DNA from: Luteipulveratus mongoliensis
Lineage (GTDB): Bacteria; Actinomycetota; Actinomycetes; Actinomycetales; Dermatophilaceae
Reading direction: 5' to 3'
Length of the DNA stretch: 64,000 nt
Assembly (NCBI RefSeq): GCF_001190945.1
Contig: NZ_CP011112.1
Location: forward strand, 2,852,001 to 2,916,000
This document shows, piece by piece, positions 1-17,008 of this stretch. The position numbers and the translations under genes were made by a program. The notes under the pieces were generated by a model. It had not been told where the DNA came from and ran no database searches. It worked only from the letters and a program-made list of their open reading frames with translations. Within the stretch, counting starts at the first letter, position 1, and each line of letters opens with the position of its first letter.

Positions 1-4070
<4,070 letters not shown>

Positions 4071-4091
4071 GACCGCGGAGCAGGCGACAGG

Positions 4092-4709
4092 ATGACGAGG
4101 CTCAGCGAGGAGTTCTTCGACCGGCCCGTCCTGCAGATCGCGCCGGAGCTGCTTGGCTGCGTGGTGACCCACGCCGGCGTCAGCGTCCGGCTCACCGAGG
4201 TGGAGGCGTACGACGGTGCCAACGATCCCGGCTCCCACGCCTTCCGTGGTCGCACGCCCCGCAACGCGAGCATGTTCGGGCCGGCAGGCACGCTCTACGT
4301 CTACTTCACCTACGGCATGCACTTCTGCTGCAACATCGGGTGCGGTCCGGAGGGCATCGCCAGCGCAGTGCTGCTGAGGGCGGGCGAGGTCATGGCCGGC
4401 CACGACCTCGCGCGGCAGCGTCGCGGTCGCTCGACCGACCGCGACCTGGCCCGCGGGCCGGCGCGTCTCGCACAGGCCATGGCCCTCGGCCGCGATCAGG
4501 ATGGGCTGTATACGCCGGACCCGGACTGTGCGATGTCCGTCGAGCCGCGCAGTCAGCAGGGCCGTCCGGCTGTTCGCACTGGACCCCGTGTGGGCCTCAG
4601 CGGACCGGGCGGGAACGGCGCGACCTACCCGTGGCGGTTCTGGCTGGACGGGGAGACGAGCGTGTCGGCGTACCGCCCGGCGAAACCGCGTCGTCCTCGG
4701 GCGACCTGA
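4092..4709 (+). CDS. DNA-3-methyladenine glycosylase, AAG/Mpg family
   Basis: Base-excision repair enzyme of 205 residues that removes alkylated purines. The AAG-family core is clear: TEVEAYDGANDPGSHAFRG, with the catalytic Glu in TEVEAY, then TPRNASMFGPAGTLYVYFTYG and the LARGPARLAQAM segment. It starts 21 bases after argH and precedes tyrS. The assignment is by family motifs and normal length. It is not the AlkA/TagA fold. Confidence 0.92.
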   Translation: MTRLSEEFFDRPVLQIAPELLGCVVTHAGVSVRLTEVEAYDGANDPGSHAFRGRTPRNASMFGPAGTLYVYFTYGMHFCCNIGCGPEGIASAVLLRAGEVMAGHDLARQRRGRSTDRDLARGPARLAQAMALGRDQDGLYTPDPDCAMSVEPRSQQGRPAVRTGPRVGLSGPGGNGATYPWRFWLDGETSVSAYRPAKPRRPRAT

Positions 4710-4776
4710 TACGGCAGGCTGGGCCCTGTCAGTCGATGCAGCAGGTATCGGCGGCAGGCGAAGGGAACGAGCGATC

Positions 4777-6039
4777 GTGGACGACCTCATCGACGAGCTG
4801 CAGTGGCGTGGCTTGGTGGCGCAGACCACCGACGAGTCAGCGCTGCGCAAGGCACTCGCCGACGGGCCGATCACGGTGTATTGCGGGTTCGACCCGACCG
4901 CGCCGTCCCTCCACTTCGGCAACCTCGTCCAGCTGATCCTGCTGCGGCACCTCCAACGGGTGGGGCACCGCGTGCTCTGCCTGGTCGGCGGTTCGACGGG
5001 CCTGATCGGCGACCCGAGGCCGAGCTCTGAGCGCGTGCTCAAGACCAAGGAGCAGACTGCCGAGTGGGTCGCCCAGATCCAGCGTCAGGTCCAGCCGTTC
5101 CTCGACTTCGAGGGCGACAACCCGGCACAGATGGTCAACAACCTCGACTGGACCGAGGGGATCTCGGCGCTGGACTTCCTGCGTGACTACGGCAAGCACT
5201 TCCGGGTCAACGCCATGATCAAGAAGGATGCTGTCGCCGCACGCCTCAACAGCGAGCAGGGCATCAGCTACACCGAGTTCAGCTACCAGATCCTGCAGGG
5301 CCTGGACTACCTGCACCTGTTCCGCGAGTTCGGCTGCACGCTGCAGACCGGAGCGGTTGACCAGTGGGGCAACATCCTCGCCGGGGCCGACCTGATCCGC
5401 AGTGCTGAGGGCGCCCACGTCCATGTCTTGACGACTCCCTTGATCACGGATGCCAACGGGGTCAAGTACGGCAAGTCCGAGGGCAACGCGATCTGGCTGG
5501 ATCGCGACATGACGACGCCGTACGCCTTCTTCCAGTACTGGGTCAACATCGAGGACGCAGAGGTGATCCGGATGCTCAAGGTCATGACCGACCTGGGGCC
5601 GGCCGAGATCGCCGACCTCGAGAAGCAGGTGGCCGAGGAGCCCTTCAGACGTGAGGCGCAGCGGACGCTGGCGCGCTCCGTGACGACGCTGGTCCACGGT
5701 GAGGAGGCGACCACCGCGGTCGAGGCGGCCTCGGCCGCACTGTTCGGCAAGGGTGATGTCACTGCTCTCGACCAGAGAACTCTCATCGACGCGACGGCAG
5801 AGCTGCCCGGGGGAGTCCTGGAGCCCGGCGCGACGATCGTGGATGCCTTGGTCGCCACGGGCGTTGCAGACAGCCGAAACGCCGCGCGTCGACTGGTGGG
5901 AGACGGTGGCGTGTCGATCAACAACGCCAAGGTGGCCGACCCTGAGCAGACCCTGTCCGACGAGGACTTCCTGCATGGTCAGGTCGTCCTCATCAAGCGC
6001 GGTCGCAAGCACCTCGCGGCGGGCCGACGGCCCTCGTGA
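4777..6039 (+). CDS. tyrS: Tyrosyl-tRNA synthetase
   Basis: Charges tRNA-Tyr. Class I synthetase of 420 residues with the HIGH-type motif as HFGN (TAPSLHFGNLV, near residue 45) and the KMSKS-type motif as KYGKS (GVKYGKSEGN, near residue 235). The C-terminal S4 RNA-binding domain is SRNAARRLVGDGGVSINN. I chose the GTG at 4777 because an AAGG purine run lies about 12 bases upstream and the family N-terminus starts here; the open frame extends further upstream without similarity. The rrn operon follows. Confidence 0.95.
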   Translation: MDDLIDELQWRGLVAQTTDESALRKALADGPITVYCGFDPTAPSLHFGNLVQLILLRHLQRVGHRVLCLVGGSTGLIGDPRPSSERVLKTKEQTAEWVAQIQRQVQPFLDFEGDNPAQMVNNLDWTEGISALDFLRDYGKHFRVNAMIKKDAVAARLNSEQGISYTEFSYQILQGLDYLHLFREFGCTLQTGAVDQWGNILAGADLIRSAEGAHVHVLTTPLITDANGVKYGKSEGNAIWLDRDMTTPYAFFQYWVNIEDAEVIRMLKVMTDLGPAEIADLEKQVAEEPFRREAQRTLARSVTTLVHGEEATTAVEAASAALFGKGDVTALDQRTLIDATAELPGGVLEPGATIVDALVATGVADSRNAARRLVGDGGVSINNAKVADPEQTLSDEDFLHGQVVLIKRGRKHLAAGRRPS

Positions 6040-6059
6040 CGGCCGCCCCTGACGTCGAT

Positions 6060-6088
6060 TTGGCGTCTGGGCGCAGGTCATCTAATGT
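6060..6088 (+). promoter_or_regulatory. Candidate rrn promoter P1
   Basis: TTGGCG, a 17-base spacer, then TAATGT, shortly after the tyrS stop. It is a good sigma-70/SigA-type match and points at the rRNA operon. This is inferred from sequence only. Confidence 0.55.
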
Positions 6089-6170
6089 TTCCCATGTCGC
6101 CGCAAGGAGGCACGGACAGCCGGGACACTCGGTTGGCCGGTCCGGCGGAGACACCCACTTCTCAACTCGG

Positions 6171-6199
6171 TAGACGTCAGTCTGTCGTATGAGTACAGT
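6171..6199 (+). promoter_or_regulatory. Candidate rrn promoter P2
   Basis: TAGACG, a 17-base spacer, then TACAGT. Two short hairpins follow (CCGCT-CCTA-AGCGG and CCTCT-TC-AGAGG). It lies between P1 and P3. Confidence 0.5.
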
Positions 6200-6256
6200 G
6201 GACCTCCGCTCCTAAGCGGCTCCCAACACCCTCTTCAGAGGCGGACCTGGTCCGAG

Positions 6257-6285
6257 TTGGTGAGAGGCAGGAGCGGTGGTAAGTT
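6257..6285 (+). promoter_or_regulatory. Candidate rrn promoter P3
   Basis: TTGGTG, a 17-base spacer, then TAAGTT, followed by AGAGAAGTTGCCCCGGAG, which resembles the start of actinobacterial rrn leaders as I remember them. It is closest to the 16S gene. Confidence 0.55.
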
Positions 6286-6338
6286 AGAGAAGTTGCCCCG
6301 GAGTCCTACAGCGCAAGCTGAGGCCAATGGAGTGCGGT

Positions 6339-6376
6339 TGTTTCTTGAGAACTCAACAGCGTGTCGAATGATTGAT
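6339..6376 (+). promoter_or_regulatory. rrn leader: boxA-like antitermination element and pre-16S stem
   Basis: TGTTTCTTGAGAACTCAACAG at 6339-6359 is the conserved leader element of actinobacterial rrn operons, resembling boxA. ATGATTGATG at 6367-6376 is exactly complementary to CATCAATCAT at 8031-8040 downstream of 16S, so the two can form the pre-16S RNase III processing stem. Confidence 0.55.
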
Positions 6377-6440
6377 GCCAAGTTTGTTTGTTTTTGGTTG
6401 ATTTTGAACTCTTGTTCATTTTCTGCCGGGTTTTGAGTTT

Positions 6441-11415
<4,975 letters not shown>

Positions 11416-11556
11416 CACGAAGATGCTACGCGTCCACTATGCAACTCTGGAACAACACACAACCGTTCCACACCCCCTTTGACAGGTCCAGTCTCAGACC
11501 GGACCACGTCAGAGGGAAACTAACTGAACAGGTTGCGTGACCTTGCGTTCCACAAG

Positions 11557-11675
11557 GTTACGGCGGTCATAGCGAAGCGGGAAACGCCCGGACACATTCC
11601 GAACCCGGAAGCTAAGCCCTTCAGCGCCGATGGTACTGCACTGGTGACGGTGTGGGAGAGTAGGACACCGCCGGA
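11557..11675 (+). rRNA. rrf: 5S ribosomal RNA
   Basis: About 119 bases, from GTTACGGCGGTCATAGCG to GACACCGCCGGA. The two ends pair (GGCGGT with ACCGCC). Internal CCGAACCCGGAAGCTAAGCC is the conserved 5S core. An imperfect hairpin (CGTGACCTTG/CAAGGTTACG) overlaps the 5' end and may take part in processing. Confidence 0.96.
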
Positions 11676-11686
11676 CAAACACACCC

Positions 11687-11720
11687 AAGGAAGGCCAGCA
11701 CACACGTGCTGGCCTTCCTT
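11687..11720 (+). terminator. rrn operon terminator
   Basis: A perfect 15-bp stem AAGGAAGGCCAGCAC / GTGCTGGCCTTCCTT with a 4-base loop, followed by TTGCGTT. It is directly downstream of 5S. Confidence 0.85.
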
Positions 11721-11819
11721 GCGTTACGGCACGATGAGGGGCACAGTGCAGATGGCCCCCGTGGCAGAACCGAACTTATCCATAGCGTTGCCGGCTGGCC
11801 GGCGCAGAATCGAGTAGAC

Positions 11820-13283
11820 GTGGCCGACGAGAAGCCGTCAGACGAGGGTTCGCCGTCGCGCGACCAGGAGCGTCAGGCCCGCTCGAGTCGGTGGGCCCGT
11901 CCGAGTGGTGCTGCCGATAAGGAACGCCCGACGTCGGAGCCGAAGGCTGAGCGTGATCGCTCGAACGAGGCCCGGCCCCCGGAGCGTGGTGAGCGTGGCC
12001 CCGATAGGCGAGGACAGGACGACGGCGCAGGGCGCCAGGGCGGGAGCTCCGAGGGCCAGCGGGACCGCGGGCGACCCGGTCGATCTGACGATCGGCGCGA
12101 TGAGAGGTCTCGCGGGCGTGAGTCCGGAGCCGACCGGAGGCCGCAGGGCGATGGGCGAGGGCGCGGCTCGGGCGGCGGTCAACCGTCCGGCCGTGGCGAG
12201 CGCGACGATCGTTCGGGCGGCCGCTCGTACGGACGAGATGATCGTGGTGCGGGGCGCCAGTCCGGCGGTCGAGGCCGTGACAGCGAAGGCTATCGAGGCG
12301 ACCGGGACCGGAACGCCGCGCCGCGGCGCTCGGGTCCGGACAGTGGCAGTCGCTCTAGCAGCACCTTCTCCGGGGATCGTGGTCGGAGCGCACCCCGAGG
12401 CGTTGCTGGGGGCCGGGACGATCGAGGACCCCGGTACGACGACCGCAGGACTGATCGGTCAGATGGTCCCACTCGCGGTCCACGCAGCTGGGATCGGCGG
12501 CGTGAGTCCGATGACAGCACCGCCCCGAGGCGCCGTGAGCCGGAGATTCCAGAAGGCATCACGGGCAAGGAACTTGACCGCAGCGTCTGGCAGCAGCTGC
12601 GCACTCTGACCAAGGAGAACGCCGAAGGTGTGGCGCAGCACCTCGCCGCCGCGGCGATGCTGCTGGATGAGGACGAAGAGCTTGCCCTCGACCATGCGCA
12701 GCATGCAGTGCGCCGCGCAGGACGGGTCCCGGCAGCGCGTGAGGCTCTGGGCCTCGTCCTTTATCGACGTGGTGAGTTCAGCGAGGCGCTGCGTGAGTTC
12801 CGGACGGCTCGACGACTGTCCGGGTCGAATCACCTGCTGCCGTACATGGTCGATTGTGAGCGTGGCCTCGGTCGTCCTGAGCGGGCGCTCGAGCTCGCTG
12901 CCTCAGCCGAGGCAAAGGGCTTGGCTGAGGCCGACAACATCGAGCTGGCCATCGTCGTCTCAGGTGTTCGACGTGACCTGGAGCAGTACGACGCAGCAGT
13001 GATGGGTCTGAGGATTCCCGCTCTGACGCGAGCCTCGGGACAGGCATGGTCTGCGCGACTGTTCTATGCCTATGCCGACGCTTTGCTGGCAACGGGCGAT
13101 GAACAGGGTGCTCACGAGTGGTTCAGCAAGGCCCTTTCTGCAGATGCCAACGGCGAGACCGACGCCGCAGAGCGCCTCGCCGATCTCGAGGGACTCGTGG
13201 TCGAAGATCTGCTTGAGGAGGACGAGGTGGACGGCTCGTCCTCCACATCCCCAGATGTGCCCGGCGACGGTCCCCAGCGCTGA
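11820..13283 (+). CDS. TPR-type protein with Arg/Gly/Asp-rich disordered N-terminal half
   Basis: 487 residues from the GTG at 11820. Roughly residues 1-240 are low-complexity and rich in Arg, Gly, Asp and Ser, with repeated RGG, RDDR and GRD units, which predicts an unstructured, RNA-binding-like segment. Residues from about 241 (PEGITGKELDRSVWQQL) form a helical repeat domain resembling tetratricopeptide repeats (ALGLVLYRRGEFSEALREFR, RLFYAYADALLATGDEQGA). No enzyme motif is seen. It follows the rrn terminator and precedes an SSB-like gene. Function is unknown; an RNA or ribosome link is only suggested by composition. The start is uncertain because no strong ribosome binding site is visible. 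Confidence 0.8.
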   Translation: MADEKPSDEGSPSRDQERQARSSRWARPSGAADKERPTSEPKAERDRSNEARPPERGERGPDRRGQDDGAGRQGGSSEGQRDRGRPGRSDDRRDERSRGRESGADRRPQGDGRGRGSGGGQPSGRGERDDRSGGRSYGRDDRGAGRQSGGRGRDSEGYRGDRDRNAAPRRSGPDSGSRSSSTFSGDRGRSAPRGVAGGRDDRGPRYDDRRTDRSDGPTRGPRSWDRRRESDDSTAPRRREPEIPEGITGKELDRSVWQQLRTLTKENAEGVAQHLAAAAMLLDEDEELALDHAQHAVRRAGRVPAAREALGLVLYRRGEFSEALREFRTARRLSGSNHLLPYMVDCERGLGRPERALELAASAEAKGLAEADNIELAIVVSGVRRDLEQYDAAVMGLRIPALTRASGQAWSARLFYAYADALLATGDEQGAHEWFSKALSADANGETDAAERLADLEGLVVEDLLEEDEVDGSSSTSPDVPGDGPQR

Positions 13284-13346
13284 ATCACGTTCTGTCTGCA
13301 CACTTCTCGAGTTGGCAGTCTGGCCTCCTTAGCGACAGGAGGCAGC

Positions 13347-13721
13347 ATGCCGACAGCACCAACGACGCCAGTGGCGTCCGTAAACGAGGTCAGACTGGTG
13401 GGACGGGTCAGCGGAGATCCGCAGACACGCGTCCTCCCGAGTGAGGACGAGCTAGTCACGTTCAGACTCGTCGTGGATCGCCCGACCGAGAAACGCAAGC
13501 CAAAGCCCGTCGTCGGGCGGACACCCAGTGTGGACACGTTTGACATCGCGTGCTGGTCGGCGACTACGCGCCGTCGGGCGGGTCTGCTGGTGCCGGGCGA
13601 CGTCGTGGAGGTCAACGGATCACTGCGGCGGCGATTCTGGAAGGCCGGTGCGGGAGCTGTCAGTCGATGCGAGGTGGAGGCCACCACGATCGCGCGACTA
13701 CGTCGTGCAGCATCGGCATGA
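13347..13721 (+). CDS. SSB-like OB-fold protein
   Basis: 124 residues, with an AGGAGG ribosome binding site 4 bases before ATG. The pattern NEVRLVGRVSGDPQTRVLPSEDEL, FRLVVDRP, FDIACWS and GDVVEVNGSLRRRFW matches the single-stranded-DNA-binding OB fold. It lacks the long acidic-tipped C-terminal tail of replicative SSB and is short, so it is probably a secondary SSB-like protein rather than the essential ssb. Confidence 0.75.
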   Translation: MPTAPTTPVASVNEVRLVGRVSGDPQTRVLPSEDELVTFRLVVDRPTEKRKPKPVVGRTPSVDTFDIACWSATTRRRAGLLVPGDVVEVNGSLRRRFWKAGAGAVSRCEVEATTIARLRRAASA

Positions 13722-13759
13722 GGCGCCCCGGCGAACGGGCCCACGCGTCATCTCCGACA

Positions 13760-14872
13760 ATGTCTCGGGTGAGCCAACCATCGTTGAAACTGCAAGACGA
13801 CACCTCGCTGCTTGACCAGTTCGCAGGCCTCATCTGCGATCTGGACGGTGTGGTCTACGAAGGTCCGACGGCGATCTCGGAGGCCATCCCCTCATTGCGC
13901 GAAGCGCGCGATCGTGGGCGCGGTGTCGTCTACGCGACCAACAACGCGTCGCGAGCACCGCAAGAAGTCGCGGATCACCTCAGGTCGCTCGGCTTGGATG
14001 CGATGCCTGATGACGTGATCACCAGCTCCGTCGCCGGCGCGGATGCTCTCGCTCACTCATTCGAGCCAGGAAGCCGGGTGCTCGCTGTCGGTGGCCAGGG
14101 AGTCAGCCACGCGCTGGCCGCTGCGGGTCTGACGCCAGTGCCGGCTCGCCTTGTACGCGCCGGGTCGGCTGTAGACGGAGAGTCCCGCGCCTCGGTGGTC
14201 GCAGTGCTCCAGGGCTACGGCCCGGACGTGACCGCTGCCGACCTCGCGGAGGCGGCCTTTGCCATCCATGGCGGTGCGCGATGGGTTGCGACCAATACTG
14301 ACCGGACGTTGCCTACCGAACGAGGAACGGCGCCGGGCAACGGGACCCTGGTGGCAGCGGTGAGCGCTGCCGTCCGGTCAGAGCCAGAGGTCGTAGGCAA
14401 GCCAGGCCCGGCGATGTACGAGCTGGCGGCACGTCGGCTCGGCGCCGAGCCGAGGCGGCTGCTGGGGATCGGTGACCGGCTCGAGACAGATATTGCCGGC
14501 GCTCACGCTGCGGGGATGCCGGCCATGCTGGTGCTCACCGGCGTTCATGGCCCGGAGGATCTGATCGTGGCCGAGAGGACCACGCGTCCCGAGTACGTCG
14601 GTGCGGACCTGCGTACGTTGCACGAGATCTATCGGGTGCCGAGCCTCACTGACGCGGGAGCCGTGTGTGGGGAGGCCACCGTGCGGGTCGGTGGCGCCGA
14701 TGACTCGGCCGTCGGCGGGCAGCCGGTCAGCGAGTCGGCTGTCCTACAGGTCACGGGTGGGTCGACCGACGAACAGCTTCGGGCAGCACTGCTTCTCCTG
14801 TGGTCCCTGATCGATGCGGGCGACCTGACGCCGGACACCGCTGTTGGACTCTGGCGCAGTAGCGTGGGCTGA
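13760..14872 (+). CDS. HAD-IIA family phosphatase (NagD/phosphoglycolate phosphatase-like)
   Basis: About 370 residues. HAD motif I is LICDLDGVVYEG, motif II is VVYATNNAS, the lysine motif is EVVGKPGPAMYELAARRLG, and the motif III acidic pair is LGIGDRLETDIAGAHAAG. These define subclass IIA sugar/glycolate-phosphate phosphatases. A C-terminal extension of about 80 residues has no recognised domain. Possible starts are ATG 13718 (overlapping the previous stop), ATG 13760 and GTG 13769, none with a clear ribosome binding site; I chose 13760 because it puts motif I near the usual distance. Substrate unknown. Confidence 0.85.
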   Translation: MSRVSQPSLKLQDDTSLLDQFAGLICDLDGVVYEGPTAISEAIPSLREARDRGRGVVYATNNASRAPQEVADHLRSLGLDAMPDDVITSSVAGADALAHSFEPGSRVLAVGGQGVSHALAAAGLTPVPARLVRAGSAVDGESRASVVAVLQGYGPDVTAADLAEAAFAIHGGARWVATNTDRTLPTERGTAPGNGTLVAAVSAAVRSEPEVVGKPGPAMYELAARRLGAEPRRLLGIGDRLETDIAGAHAAGMPAMLVLTGVHGPEDLIVAERTTRPEYVGADLRTLHEIYRVPSLTDAGAVCGEATVRVGGADDSAVGGQPVSESAVLQVTGGSTDEQLRAALLLLWSLIDAGDLTPDTAVGLWRSSVG

Positions 14873-14952
14873 CAAACCAAGCCGTTGGTGCCGACGCCAT
14901 GCCAGGTTCTGGCCGCAGCGACGACCATGTTCGCAGGGACTGAGGAGACGTC

Positions 14953-15684
14953 ATGAGTTTGGACAATGTCCGCGCCGCACTACAGCTGCTGTCCGGCGCC
15001 GGCGAAGTCACGCGTGCCAAGGCGTTGGATGCCGCCAACAGCTTGCTGTCGGCTCCGGCCCAGCTCCCGGGAGCGCGCGGCACGACCGAGCGAGCAGGTC
15101 AGCTGGCGGGTCAGGTGAGCACACTGGCGGACGAACTGGTCGCCGCCGCCGCTGCTAACCAGGAGAACATTCGTGCCCTCGTCCGGCACGAGATCGAAGG
15201 ACAGCTGCAGAAGGTCGGCCTTGCATCCTCGGGAGAGTTGCAGTCCGCGCGAGCGGAGATCGACAGACTGAAGAGCGAGGTCAGCAACCTGCGTCGCGGG
15301 CTTGCGAAGTCGGGGCCCGGACCGAGCGATGAAGCGCCGGTCGCTCGAAAGCGCCCGACTCGCAAGGCTATTGCTGACCGTTCGGCGTCGAACCCGTCTT
15401 CTCCGTCGGCGCCGAAGGCTGCTGGCGAAGCATCTGGAACGCCTGCCGCGGGACCTGGTGCGAAGAAGGTGCCGGCCAAGAAGGTTGTGAAGAAAGTTCC
15501 CGCAAAGGCACCGGCGGCCACGTCCGCCCAGTCGCCGGGGGCTGCGGCGAAGGCAGCAAGTCCAGGTGCGCCGGCGAAGAAGGCACCGGTCAAGAAGGCA
15601 GTGAAAAAGGCGCTGGGCGGGCCGACCAAGAAGAGCACCGGCGGCACGACGACCCCCGTCACTGGCGTAGAGAGCACGAGCTGA
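14953..15684 (+). CDS. Phasin-like/histone-H1-like protein with Lys-Ala-Pro-rich tail
   Basis: 243 residues with a GAGGAGA ribosome binding site before ATG. Residues 1-115 are predicted helical and coiled-coil (VRHEIEGQLQKVGLASSGEL, AEIDRLKSEVSNLRRGL), resembling phasin-like helical proteins. Residues about 125-235 are disordered, with AKKVPAKKVVKKVPAK-type repeats as in bacterial histone-H1-like tails, which suggests nucleic-acid binding. A small, highly acidic protein is encoded 1 base downstream. Function unknown. Confidence 0.75.
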   Translation: MSLDNVRAALQLLSGAGEVTRAKALDAANSLLSAPAQLPGARGTTERAGQLAGQVSTLADELVAAAAANQENIRALVRHEIEGQLQKVGLASSGELQSARAEIDRLKSEVSNLRRGLAKSGPGPSDEAPVARKRPTRKAIADRSASNPSSPSAPKAAGEASGTPAAGPGAKKVPAKKVVKKVPAKAPAATSAQSPGAAAKAASPGAPAKKAPVKKAVKKALGGPTKKSTGGTTTPVTGVESTS

Positions 15685-15685
15685 C

Positions 15686-16126
15686 GTGACGGACCAGCAC
15701 ACGAGCGAATTCGCTGCGAGCACGGCGCAGGAGGACATGCTGCCGGACGCTCAAGAGGGCCCTGTCCGCGGCGATGACGAGGACAACGAGCGCGGCGTCA
15801 ACGACCGCGTCGACAGCAACGACTTCGACAGCAACGACTTCGGCAGCGACGACGGAGACAGCGACGACGGAGGCAGCGAGGACAGCTACGGGGTCGACGA
15901 CAACACGTATGTAGAGACCCCTGTCGCCCGCGATGCGACGCCCGACCCGACTCAGGAGTTTGTGCAGGTCCAGCGTCCCGAACGCCTGGCCACCGGCGAC
16001 GCCGCGGTCGAGGCATCACTTGATGACCTGGATGCTGCGGACGGACGGACACTCCAGGACCAGATCGACGCCGCAACCGAGACGCACCGCACCCTGCAGA
16101 GCCGGTTGTCGGACCTGAACGACTGA
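15686..16126 (+). CDS. Small acidic low-complexity protein
   Basis: 146 residues from GTG. The middle is extremely acidic with repeated DSNDF and DSDDG units; the C-terminus (TLQDQIDAATETHRTLQSRLSDLND) forms a short predicted helix. No known domain recognised. It lies between the Lys-rich protein and tlyA; in other actinobacteria I recall a much shorter ORF in this position with a similar helical end. The opposite charge of its neighbour makes an interaction conceivable, but that is speculation. Confidence 0.65.
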   Translation: MTDQHTSEFAASTAQEDMLPDAQEGPVRGDDEDNERGVNDRVDSNDFDSNDFGSDDGDSDDGGSEDSYGVDDNTYVETPVARDATPDPTQEFVQVQRPERLATGDAAVEASLDDLDAADGRTLQDQIDAATETHRTLQSRLSDLND

Positions 16127-16168
16127 GGGGTCCGTGATCGACAGCACCAGCGACCAGTGTGAGATGAC

Positions 16169-17008
16169 GTGACAACGCCCGTGCCCACCGATCCGGTGTC
16201 CTCGTCTGCCAGGGTCGACGTCGCACTGGTCAATCGCGGCCTGGTGCGGTCGCGCGCCCAGGCTCGTGAGCAGATCGATGCTGGCAACGTCACGATCGAC
16301 GGTGACATCGTCCGGAAGCCATCGGTTCGGGTCAGCGCCGAGCAGGTGATCGCCGTGACAGGTGAGCGCGACCCCTGGGTCGGTCGGGCGGCGTACAAGC
16401 TGCTGGCTGCGCTGGAAGCCTTCGGCCCACGCGGTCTCGATGTCGCGGGCGCCCGCTGTGTGGATGTCGGCGCATCGACTGGCGGGTTCACGCAGGTGCT
16501 GCTGCACTGTGGGGCGGCGCACGTGGTGGCTCTCGATGTCGGCCGTGACCAGCTTGCGCGCGAGATCGCGAGTGATCCACGGGTGCAAGAGATTTCGGGC
16601 ACCAGCGTTCGTGGTGTGACAAGCGCGCAGGTGGCTCCCGGCGATGTCGTCGTCGCTGACCTCAGCTTCATCTCCCTCAGTCTGGTCATGGCCGACATCG
16701 CCGCGCTGACGCGGCCGTCGGGTCACGTGGTCGTGCTCGTCAAGCCACAGTTCGAGGTGGGCCGCGAAGCCCTCGCAAGGGACGGAGTGGTGCGCTCCGG
16801 CGAGCTGCGTGCACGGGCGGTCGAGGGAGTCCTGACCGCGGCGCGTACCTCGGACCTGTCGCCGCACGGTCTGCTGGTCAGTCCGGTGGTTGGGGGCACG
16901 GGCAATCAGGAGTACCTGTTGTGGCTGCGCTTCGGTGAGGCAGGCATGATGACGGCAATGGATCTCACACAGCAGCTGGCACAGATCTCGGGGAGGTCCG
17001 GCCGGTGA
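16169..17008 (+). CDS. tlyA: TlyA-type 2'-O-ribose rRNA methyltransferase
   Basis: 279 residues. An N-terminal S4 RNA-binding domain (RVDVALVNRGLVRSRAQAREQI) is joined to an FtsJ-like SAM methyltransferase domain with motif I VDVGASTGGFTQVLL and ADLSFISL, and KPQFEVGRE near the active site. Known members methylate 16S and 23S rRNA and determine capreomycin susceptibility in mycobacteria. GTG start at 16169; the stop overlaps nadK by 4 bases. Confidence 0.92.
   Translation: MTTPVPTDPVSSSARVDVALVNRGLVRSRAQAREQIDAGNVTIDGDIVRKPSVRVSAEQVIAVTGERDPWVGRAAYKLLAALEAFGPRGLDVAGARCVDVGASTGGFTQVLLHCGAAHVVALDVGRDQLAREIASDPRVQEISGTSVRGVTSAQVAPGDVVVADLSFISLSLVMADIAALTRPSGHVVVLVKPQFEVGREALARDGVVRSGELRARAVEGVLTAARTSDLSPHGLLVSPVVGGTGNQEYLLWLRFGEAGMMTAMDLTQQLAQISGRSGR

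Noticed and set aside
4501-4776. N-terminal extension of tyrS
   Set aside because: The frame is open upstream but overlaps the glycosylase gene and lacks similarity; GTG 4777 fits the family.
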